Shown piece after piece: positions 16,984-25,222 of a stretch of DNA of 64,000 nucleotides. Origin of the DNA: Ruminococcus sp. CAG:254. GTDB taxonomy: Bacteria; Bacillota; Clostridia; Oscillospirales; Ruminococcaceae. A model generated the notes under the pieces. The model was not told where the DNA came from and ran no database searches. It saw only the letters and a program-made list of their open reading frames with translations. Location of the stretch: assembly GCA_000433635.1 (NCBI GenBank), contig HF997977.1:139135-203134 (forward strand), given 5' to 3'. The stretch's first letter is position 1. Each line of letters starts with the position of its first letter. Position numbers and translations under genes: made by a program.

Positions 16984-19728
16984 TTATCGATGACAATCAA
17001 TGCTCTTGACGTGTGTATCAAAGCAAACACTGTCACAGACGCATTTCTTTGTCTTATCGTATACTGTAATATTAATACCACGACGGCTGACAGACCTGCC
17101 AATGCCATTGAAAGAAATTGCAGTTGCATTGCCGACCTTGAGCGGTTTACTGGTGGCAACAACAGCAACACCATCTTCCGTTGTAGCTTTTACTGAGATG
17201 ACTTTCTGATAAGCAGCATCTTCAGCCAGCAGCTTTCCACCATCAATGATGGCAGCATAGCCGTACCAATGCTTTTTTGTCAAGTTGACAGTAACACCAA
17301 TCCGCTGCATATCGGCATATAATGCATCTGTAAAGCAGAGTCCCGGCGTATCCTTGACCGCAATGGCAATGATATAATTTTCAATGTTGGCTTGTAATGC
17401 CTTGAAGTACTTCGAGAAATCGGAAATCGCTGTCAGAGAGAATCCAGCAAATTCCACCAAATGTGCAATTTTGCGGTTTGCAGTGGCATTTGCAATCATC
17501 AACTTTGAAACCCGTTCGGACAGTAAATCAATCCGTCTTGTCAGAAGGTCATAAGTAGAGAGTGGCTTTTTCGTTGGGTCTGCCAGAGCATCCCGCAACC
17601 AAGTCAGACAGCGATGCCGTTCCTGCTCCAGAATTTCATAGACTGCATCATAATCAACCGGTGTGGTCAGCAGTGCTTCTTTCTGCTTCAGTTCAGTCAA
17701 GTTAGAAATCAAGCGGTCTTTCAAGCCGAGCAGACCCAGAATGGATTCAAACCGACTCTTGCCTCGCTTTTCGTTGACGATGGCAACGAAGTTTTTCTTC
17801 ATCAGAATTGCAAAACAAATGCCATGGAACGAGTCTGCAATAAAGAAATCAGAATGAATGATGTTGGCAAGTCGGTCTTCGATGAGTCCGCCGAACTGTA
17901 CCGGCAAATCAAAGTCATTCAAATCTTTTTGTTGATATGCCATTTCGGTATAAACCGTGGTGCTCAGCTTCTTTTTCTTCGCAGCATAGCGGAGAATGTC
18001 TGCCTTTTCCTTTGTTGGGTCGAGAATATATGCACCAAGGTAATTTTCTTCCATTGGGTGTGTAGACTGCTTTGCCAGTTCTCGGTAATATTCTGGTTTG
18101 CAGAGGAAAACCGGGTCTAACACCCACTGGGCATCTATGTCGAATTCCTTTTTGCAGATGTCAACACCGCTCTGTTCCCGAACGGAGAAAGCATCAAATC
18201 GCTTCATAAAATGTGCCATTTCTGCACGGGTTTCTTCCGGACTCCAGATATAATCATGACCGAACGAAGCTGCATAGGCGATTTTCTTTTTGTTGTCCTG
18301 AACCCAGTCCAATGTACACCATCTACCGAAGTTATTATACAAACCATCGTTGAACAGCTGGTCAGAGCCAACCACAAACATCTTGCAGAATTGATTCAGT
18401 TCTTTCATTGCTTGCTTATTCGGATAAATTTTTGCGGTATCAAAGGCAGGGTAGGGAGAAGTTCCATAAATTTTTGTCAGTGCCGGCTTATGGGCACAGT
18501 TTCCAGGGCGTTCGATCATCAGAACCGAATAACCCAGATCGCATAAGACTTTATATAGAGCAAAATAGGTCAGAGCACCCCCGAAGTTGCCAACGGTATG
18601 AATGCCAACCAACCCAATATCATGTTGATTATCCATTACCATTTTTACAATTTCCTCCATAGATTTGGTACGCAGTAATGGGAAGAAAACCGATCTTCCC
18701 GGATGTGGTGGATAAGCTGCCTTTAGTCGGTTTGGAATAGTTGCAAGGTTGACGTGCATTTGTTTGGAATCGGTTTGCGGCTGAAACCAAGTAAATAGCT
18801 GTCTGCCCTTTTCGTTGTTGAGAAAGACCATCGAAGTGCCCTTGCCATCGGTCTGGCTGGGGTCGATTTTTTGAATGCCCCAGAAATCGCCCATGGTCAG
18901 ATCACCCGTACGAGGGAACGTGCAGAATTTGCAGTTATGACAGCAGGGACGCAGTGCAATGTTGTGTTGGAAAATCCGTTCATAGGGGTCATTTCGGCGG
19001 TTTGCACCGTGGTAGGAAGTCCCATCGGAAAAATCCACATCAATGTAAGTTGCAATCCAGCCGTGTGATTTATCCCGAAACCGAACATCGACCGCTTGTT
19101 TTCCGGGGAATGTTTCTTCTAAGTATCGCTGTAAAATTGCCTGTGATGGAACACCATGACAGAGCAGGTCAATCGTATAGAGCAAATCGTTGTATTTGTT
19201 GCCGGCGATGTTTTTCATGGCAGCTACCTGACAGGGACATCCGGTAAATAAGACTAGTTTTCCAGCCTTTAGACATTTAAGTGCATCCCGATAAACCAGT
19301 TCCGGGTCACTCTGCACATATTTTGAACCCCGCATGGGAGCAAGCTGCTTTTCATTTTTGGCGATGGAGAGCGAAAGATGCAGGTTTTTGTCAAACGCTG
19401 CTCCAACGACAACGCCTTTCCGTGCAAAGACTTCCTCGGCAGCCAGAGAGAAAACACCACCAGAGGAGCTATTTGCTCGAATGTCGTCTGCACCTCGAAC
19501 CGCATACAAATCCGGTTTCGCGATGTTGCTGCTCTCCCAGTGCAGAACCGGACAGATTTGCTCACACTTCTTGCAGCCGATACATTGTGCTGCCTGTACA
19601 ACCGGATGCTGAAAGCCCTCCGCATCCGGTGCGAAAAAGATGGCATCTTTTGGGCAGGCATTGGTACAGCCACCGCAGCCGGTACAGGTTTTTCCCGGCA
19701 GTTGCGGCAGAGATGTTGTTGCAATCAT
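16984..19728 (-). CDS. Fusion: ferredoxin/FrhB domains + polysaccharide pyruvyl transferase + ILEI-like C-terminal domain
   Basis: A 914-residue multidomain protein. Residues 10-65 hold two 4Fe-4S motifs (CTGCGGCTNACP and CIGCKKCEQICP). Residues 70-345 are FrhB-type (coenzyme F420 hydrogenase/dehydrogenase beta subunit), with NSSSGGVFSLAAEEVF, the FTGCPCQVAAM motif and GDLTMGDFWGIQK. From about 370 (IGLVGIHTVGNFGGALTYFA) to 700 is a polysaccharide pyruvyl transferase domain, including VGSDQLFN and the late DSFHGICFAILMKKNF. The last 140 residues resemble the interleukin-like EMT inducer (FAM3/ILEI) fold: DTPGLCFTDALYADM, HWYGYAAIIDGGK, SRRGINITVYDK and VCFDTHV. Such proteins occur in surface-polysaccharide loci; the reaction is not established. 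It starts three bases after the GT gene stop, so the two are tightly coupled. No signal peptide or membrane segment. Confidence 0.85.
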   Translation of the reverse strand: MIATTSLPQLPGKTCTGCGGCTNACPKDAIFFAPDAEGFQHPVVQAAQCIGCKKCEQICPVLHWESSNIAKPDLYAVRGADDIRANSSSGGVFSLAAEEVFARKGVVVGAAFDKNLHLSLSIAKNEKQLAPMRGSKYVQSDPELVYRDALKCLKAGKLVLFTGCPCQVAAMKNIAGNKYNDLLYTIDLLCHGVPSQAILQRYLEETFPGKQAVDVRFRDKSHGWIATYIDVDFSDGTSYHGANRRNDPYERIFQHNIALRPCCHNCKFCTFPRTGDLTMGDFWGIQKIDPSQTDGKGTSMVFLNNEKGRQLFTWFQPQTDSKQMHVNLATIPNRLKAAYPPHPGRSVFFPLLRTKSMEEIVKMVMDNQHDIGLVGIHTVGNFGGALTYFALYKVLCDLGYSVLMIERPGNCAHKPALTKIYGTSPYPAFDTAKIYPNKQAMKELNQFCKMFVVGSDQLFNDGLYNNFGRWCTLDWVQDNKKKIAYAASFGHDYIWSPEETRAEMAHFMKRFDAFSVREQSGVDICKKEFDIDAQWVLDPVFLCKPEYYRELAKQSTHPMEENYLGAYILDPTKEKADILRYAAKKKKLSTTVYTEMAYQQKDLNDFDLPVQFGGLIEDRLANIIHSDFFIADSFHGICFAILMKKNFVAIVNEKRGKSRFESILGLLGLKDRLISNLTELKQKEALLTTPVDYDAVYEILEQERHRCLTWLRDALADPTKKPLSTYDLLTRRIDLLSERVSKLMIANATANRKIAHLVEFAGFSLTAISDFSKYFKALQANIENYIIAIAVKDTPGLCFTDALYADMQRIGVTVNLTKKHWYGYAAIIDGGKLLAEDAAYQKVISVKATTEDGVAVVATSKPLKVGNATAISFNGIGRSVSRRGINITVYDKTKKCVCDSVCFDTHVKSIDCHR

Positions 19729-19731
19729 GGT

Positions 19732-21573
19732 TTAAACCTCCATGGTTGCCGGTTCTTTTTCCGGCAGTTCCAAATACTGTTTCCAGAAAGAAAGCTGCAT
19801 CAATTTCTTTCCGTTTTCTGCATAGTCCCGAACAGCCGCATCATACAGCTTATCCAGCTGATGATACAATGCCTTTAAGCGGCGGAAGCACTGCTTTGCA
19901 GCTTCCGGATCTCGCTCGGTCACAAATCCCTTTCGGCTGGTATAGTCATAGTTGAGAATGGTCTGTGTCCGATAGACAGCACTTTGCTGAACGCCATCTG
20001 TCGGAACGATGTTAAATTGCCGCTTGACGGGCAGCCGCAGCCCGTTCATAGTCAGTTTGTTGATGACACGTTGATGAAATTTTGTTGCCGGAACGGCTTT
20101 GCAGGCAGCTTCATAAATCGGGAAAGAGAATTGCACATCTTCTTTCAAATCTTCTGTATACTGCAATTTATAGCCCAGTTGCATAATTTCCTTGTGCAGG
20201 GCTTCGCCGTCCTGTTCCATCAGCCAGTTGACCCCACGCAGGAAGTCTTCCACACCCTGCATGAGCAGATTTGCATTTTTATAGCGATAGAGCCGCATTT
20301 CGTTATAGACTTGTTGTTGCAGGAGGTGGCGGAATGCTTTTTTCGAAAGGCTCATGTCGTGCAGAGCATTGTCAATCAGACGATTTCTGAGGATATAATA
20401 GTACAGGAACGAAGAATACTTGTTTTCAAATGGCTCGTGCCATACACAAATTCCGTTCATCAGAACCAGATTTTTCATATTCCGCAAGCCATATTCCACA
20501 TCATCGCCACGGATGAAAATCGGCATCGGCAAATTCTGGTCGGTTACAACCTCGGATGGGAAAACGCAGTACCACCAAGCATTGAACTGTGTTTTTTCTT
20601 CCAGTTCGTTGTACAGGCAGGCATCCAGTTCCCGCAGATCCAAACCATGCTTCAGGGAAATCAATTCGCCACCGTTCCAGACTGCACCGGCTTCCGTCTG
20701 AATGCACTGGGTATCCAGCCGCAGCATCGCACCGCCGATGAACAAATCCTGATAGTGTGCCTTGCGGCAGGAGAGAAATGTACAAGTACGGAACAGGGAT
20801 TCCGGTTCAATGGTGACATCATCATCCATGACCAGAATGTGCGTAATGTGACGCTGCTGCTTCACCCGATTGATTTCAATCATTCCACGGGTAAATCCGC
20901 CAGCACCGCCGACATTTTTATTTTGTACAATGTGGATATTTTCACTGCTCAATGCTGGAATATCCAAGGTGTGGGCATTATCAGAAACGAAAACTTCCAG
21001 TTTGCCCTGTAAGAAAGAATCGGGGTTTTCCAGAAACCGTTCATTCAGCAGCTTTAGATTTTTTTCAATAAACCGTTCCCGTTTATACGTGCAAATGTCA
21101 ATGGCAATTTTCACCGGCTGAATGTCTTTTTCTGCAATGTCGCCGGAATAAAAACCGCCGTAGAAACCGGACTGTTCAGAAATGCCGGTGATGTTGAAGC
21201 AATAGATACCGTTGGTAGAAACGCTGTGGAATGGAAATGTAAATTCCTTGATTTCGCCGTAATTGGCTTTGCAGATATATTCACCAAGGAAATCGGTTAA
21301 GATTTTTTCGCCTTTCTTTTCTTTCCGCATCAGTGTTAAACGAACATGTCCTTCAATTCGGATGGTCAGAAATACGGTTTTTACATTCGTATATTTTGCC
21401 CATTTTTCAATGGTAAAGCCGTTAAAATACGTATCAAAAAAGAGAATACCGTCTTTCTGAATTTCAACGCCATCGCTTGACCAGTTGTAAAAGACTTTGT
21501 CTCCTCTCCGAAAATACATCAGTTCTTCGGTACAGGTATCGGTAGAAGGGAATAAGATGTTTTGTAACTTCAT
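19732..21573 (-). CDS. Galactofuranosyltransferase GlfT2-like glycosyltransferase
   Basis: A 613-residue glycosyltransferase with the layout of GlfT2: an N-terminal beta-rich domain (residues 1-145), a GT-A catalytic domain from about 152 (VKIAIDICTYKRERFIEKNL), and a helical C terminus. Catalytic marks are the NKNVGGAGGFTRG loop, the metal-binding MDDD at 249-252, NAWWYCVFP, IRGDDVEYG and the histidine in VWHEPF. UDP-galactofuranose is the likely donor, given glf in the same operon. ATG 21573 follows GGAGGA. First gene of the minus-strand arm, read from the promoter at 21743. Confidence 0.88.
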   Translation of the reverse strand: MKLQNILFPSTDTCTEELMYFRRGDKVFYNWSSDGVEIQKDGILFFDTYFNGFTIEKWAKYTNVKTVFLTIRIEGHVRLTLMRKEKKGEKILTDFLGEYICKANYGEIKEFTFPFHSVSTNGIYCFNITGISEQSGFYGGFYSGDIAEKDIQPVKIAIDICTYKRERFIEKNLKLLNERFLENPDSFLQGKLEVFVSDNAHTLDIPALSSENIHIVQNKNVGGAGGFTRGMIEINRVKQQRHITHILVMDDDVTIEPESLFRTCTFLSCRKAHYQDLFIGGAMLRLDTQCIQTEAGAVWNGGELISLKHGLDLRELDACLYNELEEKTQFNAWWYCVFPSEVVTDQNLPMPIFIRGDDVEYGLRNMKNLVLMNGICVWHEPFENKYSSFLYYYILRNRLIDNALHDMSLSKKAFRHLLQQQVYNEMRLYRYKNANLLMQGVEDFLRGVNWLMEQDGEALHKEIMQLGYKLQYTEDLKEDVQFSFPIYEAACKAVPATKFHQRVINKLTMNGLRLPVKRQFNIVPTDGVQQSAVYRTQTILNYDYTSRKGFVTERDPEAAKQCFRRLKALYHQLDKLYDAAVRDYAENGKKLMQLSFWKQYLELPEKEPATMEV

Positions 21574-21742
21574 AAAAATCCTCCGCTAGTATTCCAACTC
21601 GTTTTTTGCAGGAATACAGAAAAAAATCCGAAGCATTGTTTTATCATCATTTGCGAGCAAATACACATTTTTTTTAAAACAATGTCGACTCGGTCGTGCA
21701 TATTGGGTGCAAAACAATTTCATTTTCTTGTGACCCCATCCT

Positions 21743-21771
21743 ATTATAGCGAAAAATAGGCATTCTGTCAA
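21743..21771 (-). promoter_or_regulatory. Promoter of the left polysaccharide arm
   Basis: On the minus strand exact TTGACA (21771-21766) and TATAAT (21748-21743) with a 17-base spacer. Confidence 0.87.
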
Positions 21772-21946
21772 TCGAATTTCTAAAATATCTTTTTCGGGCT
21801 TCGAAATCGTTGGACATGATTTTTTAAAAAATGAGAAAAACGGCAGATAGAAGCGGAGAATTGGAGAATCTGCTGCTTGTATTCTGACTTTTCCGATTCC
21901 ATTTCTTTCTTTTTTTAGACGGATTACAGTTCTTCTGAAAAAAGGC

Positions 21947-21975
21947 TTGCAATTTAGCGGTTCGTATGATATAAT
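21947..21975 (+). promoter_or_regulatory. Promoter of the right polysaccharide arm
   Basis: TTGCAA (21947-21952) and exact TATAAT (21970-21975) with a 17-base spacer; TGA before the -10 gives an extended -10. Confidence 0.82.
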
Positions 21976-22118
21976 AAATTTGTTTACATTTGTACTTGTT
22001 TTTTGTTGGAAAAGCAGGCGGTGCGAATGAAAATTTCGTGCGGATGAATTTTTTGCAAAGAACAAAATTTATTTTAGGAACGTACATATTTTTGTACGAC
22101 AAGGAGAAAAGGATCATT

Positions 22119-23276
22119 ATGAAAAAGAACAGCATGGCGTATGATACGGCAGTTTATAGTCTATGGTTCGGTTTGAATTATGGCAGCATTCTGACCGCCT
22201 GTGCATTGTACAAAACGCTGGAACAGTACGGAAAACACCCGGCATTGCTGCAAAAGCAGCCAGCTCTCTGGGGAGAACATTATGCGGAAAAGGATAACAT
22301 TGCCGGATGCTTCGCTTATCAGAACTGCGATGTTCTGGAGGTTTTTGACAGCGAAGAAGACGCACGGATTTTAAGAGAGGATGTGCAGAATCACGTTGTT
22401 GGATCGGATGTTGTTTGGAATTATAATGTGGTAGGCAAGCAATCCGGTCTGTATTATTTTTTGGAAAATGTACCGGCTGACAAGCGGAAGATTGCATATG
22501 CATCTTGTTTCGGCGGAGCATTTCACGCAGAAGGGGAAACCAGAAATGATTGCGGCAGATTGCTGCATCAATTCAATGGGATTGCGGTTAAAGAATACGA
22601 AGAAGCAGAAGTGTTGCAGGATTTATTCCACATCACACCGGAAATGGTGTTAGACCCCGTATTTCTGTGTGACAAGCAGTTCTATATTGACTGTGCAGAA
22701 CGTTCCGCAGCGAAAGCAGTTGAAACAGATCAGAGCTTTATCTTCACTTATATTGAATGTTGCGATGACCGGAAGCGGCAGTTCCTGCTGAAGGGCAATG
22801 ATATTCTGTTGGTCAATCATTACAGCCAGCTGCGGAATTTTATTGACATCAATCGCTTCCCGGAATCGAAAGCACTGCTGAAACTCGACCCAGCTTATCA
22901 CATTCGGGTGGAAGACTGGCTGTATTATTTGATTCACAGTGAGTTTGTCATCACAGATAATTATTATGGCATGTGCTTTGCGTTGATTTTTGAAAAGCCG
23001 TTTGTGGTACTGGCAAACATGGATCTGCCGGATTTGTACCGGTATCGTGCGATTTTGCAGCCGCTGGGCTTGGAAGAACGATTGGTCATCTTACAGGAAG
23101 ACTTGAAGAAGAAAGAATATCTGTTCCGGAAGCCGATTCGATATGATCGGGTAAACCGTGTATTACAGAAAATGAAGCAGGATTCGGAAGTTTGGCTGAA
23201 GCAGCAGCTCGGCATTGCAGTGCCGGATTCCGCTGCAACAACATCGAATCCGCAGGAACAAGCAGTTGGAAAGTAA
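22119..23276 (+). CDS. Polysaccharide pyruvyl transferase family protein (stand-alone)
   Basis: A 385-residue cytosolic protein of the CsaB-like polysaccharide pyruvyl transferase family, which adds pyruvate ketals to sugars of surface glycans. It opens with VYSLWFGLNYGSILTACALY, contains VGSDVVWNYNV and ends the domain with TDNYYGMCFALIFEKPFVVL. The catalytic region NYYGMC replaces the usual DS(F/C)HG seen in both fusion proteins of this locus, losing the histidine at that position, so it may be inactive or altered. ATG 22119 follows AAGGAG; an upstream in-frame extension lacks a ribosome site. First gene of the plus-strand arm, 15 bases before the glycosyltransferase. Confidence 0.82.
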   Translation: MKKNSMAYDTAVYSLWFGLNYGSILTACALYKTLEQYGKHPALLQKQPALWGEHYAEKDNIAGCFAYQNCDVLEVFDSEEDARILREDVQNHVVGSDVVWNYNVVGKQSGLYYFLENVPADKRKIAYASCFGGAFHAEGETRNDCGRLLHQFNGIAVKEYEEAEVLQDLFHITPEMVLDPVFLCDKQFYIDCAERSAAKAVETDQSFIFTYIECCDDRKRQFLLKGNDILLVNHYSQLRNFIDINRFPESKALLKLDPAYHIRVEDWLYYLIHSEFVITDNYYGMCFALIFEKPFVVLANMDLPDLYRYRAILQPLGLEERLVILQEDLKKKEYLFRKPIRYDRVNRVLQKMKQDSEVWLKQQLGIAVPDSAATTSNPQEQAVGK

Positions 23277-23291
23277 GGGGAACAAGAGTCT

Positions 23292-25202
23292 ATGAGAAAC
23301 GTAAAGTTTAAAATTCAAAATCTGATTTTTCGGTATAATTTGCAGCTGGAAGAACACTGGTGGATGATGTATCGTGGTGCAAGAATGCAATATGACCCGC
23401 TGACCTCTTCGCAGTATTTGAATCCGGGCGATTTTGTAGAATTTTTCACCTATTTCAATTCCTTCTCCCTCGGAAAGTGGAAGAAGTATACCAATGTGGG
23501 TGACATTTATCTGCATTTGCGTTGCAAGGGACATTTCAAGCTGCAAATGTTCGGACATTATCGAGAAGGCAGAGACATCAAGAAAGAGATGTATGAGCCA
23601 GTCATTTATGATTTGAAAGAACTGACCGACATTGAAATGATGGTGCCGAAGGACAGCAAGGGGCAGGTCATCGGATTTCAGATCGATGTGCTGCCAATGA
23701 CACCGGAAGAACGAAAAAAGACCGAAATTGCCGAGAAAAAGGGTGTGAAAGCACCGGATTTCCGGTTTCAGGTGGAATCTGGCAGCTGGGAAACGGTTGT
23801 TCCGGAAGAAAAAATCAATGACGTTCGGATTTCCATTGCAACCACAACCTTTAAGAAAGAAGATTATATTACTCGGAACATTGGCATTCTGGAACGGGAA
23901 CTGTTCTACAGTGACGAACCGGCAAAGAATCATATTCGTCTGCGGATTATCGACAACGGCAGAACATTAGACCCAGATGAATTCAACAGCGAATACATTC
24001 ACGTTTACCCGAATGAAAATGTTGGCGGAGCAGGCGGCTTTACAAGAGGCATTCTGGAATCCATCAGTGCAGAAGATTTCAAGGCAACCCATGTTCTGCT
24101 GATGGACGATGATGTTATGGTTTTGCCGGAAAGCTTCATTCGTACCTATTCGCTGTTGGCATTGGTAAAGCCGCAGTATAGTGAACGCTATGTCAGCGGT
24201 GCAATGCTCTACTTTGAACAGATGAACTTGCAGCACGAAGACGTTGGCTATGTACACGATGATGGTTCTTATGGCCCAAATAAGCGGATTATGGAAATGC
24301 ACCGCTGGGATTGCGTCTTTGAAAATGATGAAGATGTAGATTTCCATGCAGATTCCTATGCTGGATGGTGGTACTGCTGCATTCCAGTCAAGAAGATTGA
24401 CCGCAGCCATTTGCCTGTGCCGCTGTTCATTCGTGGCGATGACGTAGAATTTTCTGTTGCCAACCACGCAGAGTTTTTGACCTTGAACGGTATCTGCATC
24501 TGGCACAAGGGCTTTGCGAACAAGTTCAATGCCAATCTGGAATTGTACATGGTACACCGGAATAGCTTGATTATTCAGGCAATGAGTGGCATTTGTAAGG
24601 ATATTGACTTTATCAAGCGGATTCAGGGCTTCTTTGAAACAGAAATTCGCCGTCTGGCTTATAACAACTGTGATTTGTTGCTGGATGCGGTAGAGGAATT
24701 CTGTGCAGGGCCGGACTTCATGAAAACACCGCAGGGCGAACAGATCATGAAATCTCATGCTGCAAAGAATGAAAAAATGCGTCCGGCTGCGATGGTATAT
24801 TCTAAGCCAATCGACTTTGATCGTGTTTATCGAAAGGAAGAAAAGCAGCTGACACCAACACAGAAGTGGTGGTATGAAGTAACCGATAATGGACAGAAAC
24901 TGCCGGATTGGTTCTTGAAAAAGGATCAGACCGCAATCATTGCCTATGACTGGTTCGATGATCCGACTAAGGAATATTTTGCAGAACAGATTCTGGCAGT
25001 CAGCCCGTTTGACCACACTGCTTACCTGAGAAAACGGGATAAGCAGCGGTATCAGCAGCTGAAACAGCGGTATCAGAGAGTGATGCGGTATTATAAGCAG
25101 AACCGGAAACAGATTGAACAGATGTATCAGCAGGCAGCTGGCACATTACAGTCCGAATCGTTCTGGAGAGAATACCTGCATATGCCGGAGGCAAAGAAAT
25201 AA
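23292..25202 (+). CDS. GlfT2-like glycosyltransferase (second copy)
   Basis: A 636-residue paralogue of the left-arm glycosyltransferase. It has the same plan: an N-terminal beta-rich domain, a GT-A domain starting near residue 178 (VRISIATTTFKKEDYITRNI), the NENVGGAGGFTRG loop, metal-binding MDDD at 271-274, the AGWWYCCIP segment, IRGDDVEFS and the WHKGF histidine. The two sequences differ along most of their length, so they probably add different linkages. UDP-galactofuranose is the likely donor, but no mutase is encoded in this arm. It lies between the stand-alone pyruvyl transferase and the second fusion gene, with gaps of 15 and 20 bases. Confidence 0.87.
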   Translation: MRNVKFKIQNLIFRYNLQLEEHWWMMYRGARMQYDPLTSSQYLNPGDFVEFFTYFNSFSLGKWKKYTNVGDIYLHLRCKGHFKLQMFGHYREGRDIKKEMYEPVIYDLKELTDIEMMVPKDSKGQVIGFQIDVLPMTPEERKKTEIAEKKGVKAPDFRFQVESGSWETVVPEEKINDVRISIATTTFKKEDYITRNIGILERELFYSDEPAKNHIRLRIIDNGRTLDPDEFNSEYIHVYPNENVGGAGGFTRGILESISAEDFKATHVLLMDDDVMVLPESFIRTYSLLALVKPQYSERYVSGAMLYFEQMNLQHEDVGYVHDDGSYGPNKRIMEMHRWDCVFENDEDVDFHADSYAGWWYCCIPVKKIDRSHLPVPLFIRGDDVEFSVANHAEFLTLNGICIWHKGFANKFNANLELYMVHRNSLIIQAMSGICKDIDFIKRIQGFFETEIRRLAYNNCDLLLDAVEEFCAGPDFMKTPQGEQIMKSHAAKNEKMRPAAMVYSKPIDFDRVYRKEEKQLTPTQKWWYEVTDNGQKLPDWFLKKDQTAIIAYDWFDDPTKEYFAEQILAVSPFDHTAYLRKRDKQRYQQLKQRYQRVMRYYKQNRKQIEQMYQQAAGTLQSESFWREYLHMPEAKK

Positions 25203-25222
25203 TTAGATTGGAGGATACAGGA

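Larger units (their letters stand above)
21574..22118. other. Divergent promoter region of the polysaccharide locus
   Basis: This 545-base AT-rich gap holds two back-to-back promoters (entries below) with untranslated leaders of about 160 bases (left) and 135 bases (right). Open frames here lack ribosome sites. A small hairpin (CGTAC...GTACG) lies just before the right arm's ribosome site near 22081-22098. I recognise no operator or riboswitch. Confidence 0.6.

Noticed and set aside
21586..22065. Minus-strand open frame of 159 codons in the divergent promoter region
   Set aside because: It covers both promoters, has no ribosome site and a low-complexity Phe/Lys/Ser-rich translation.
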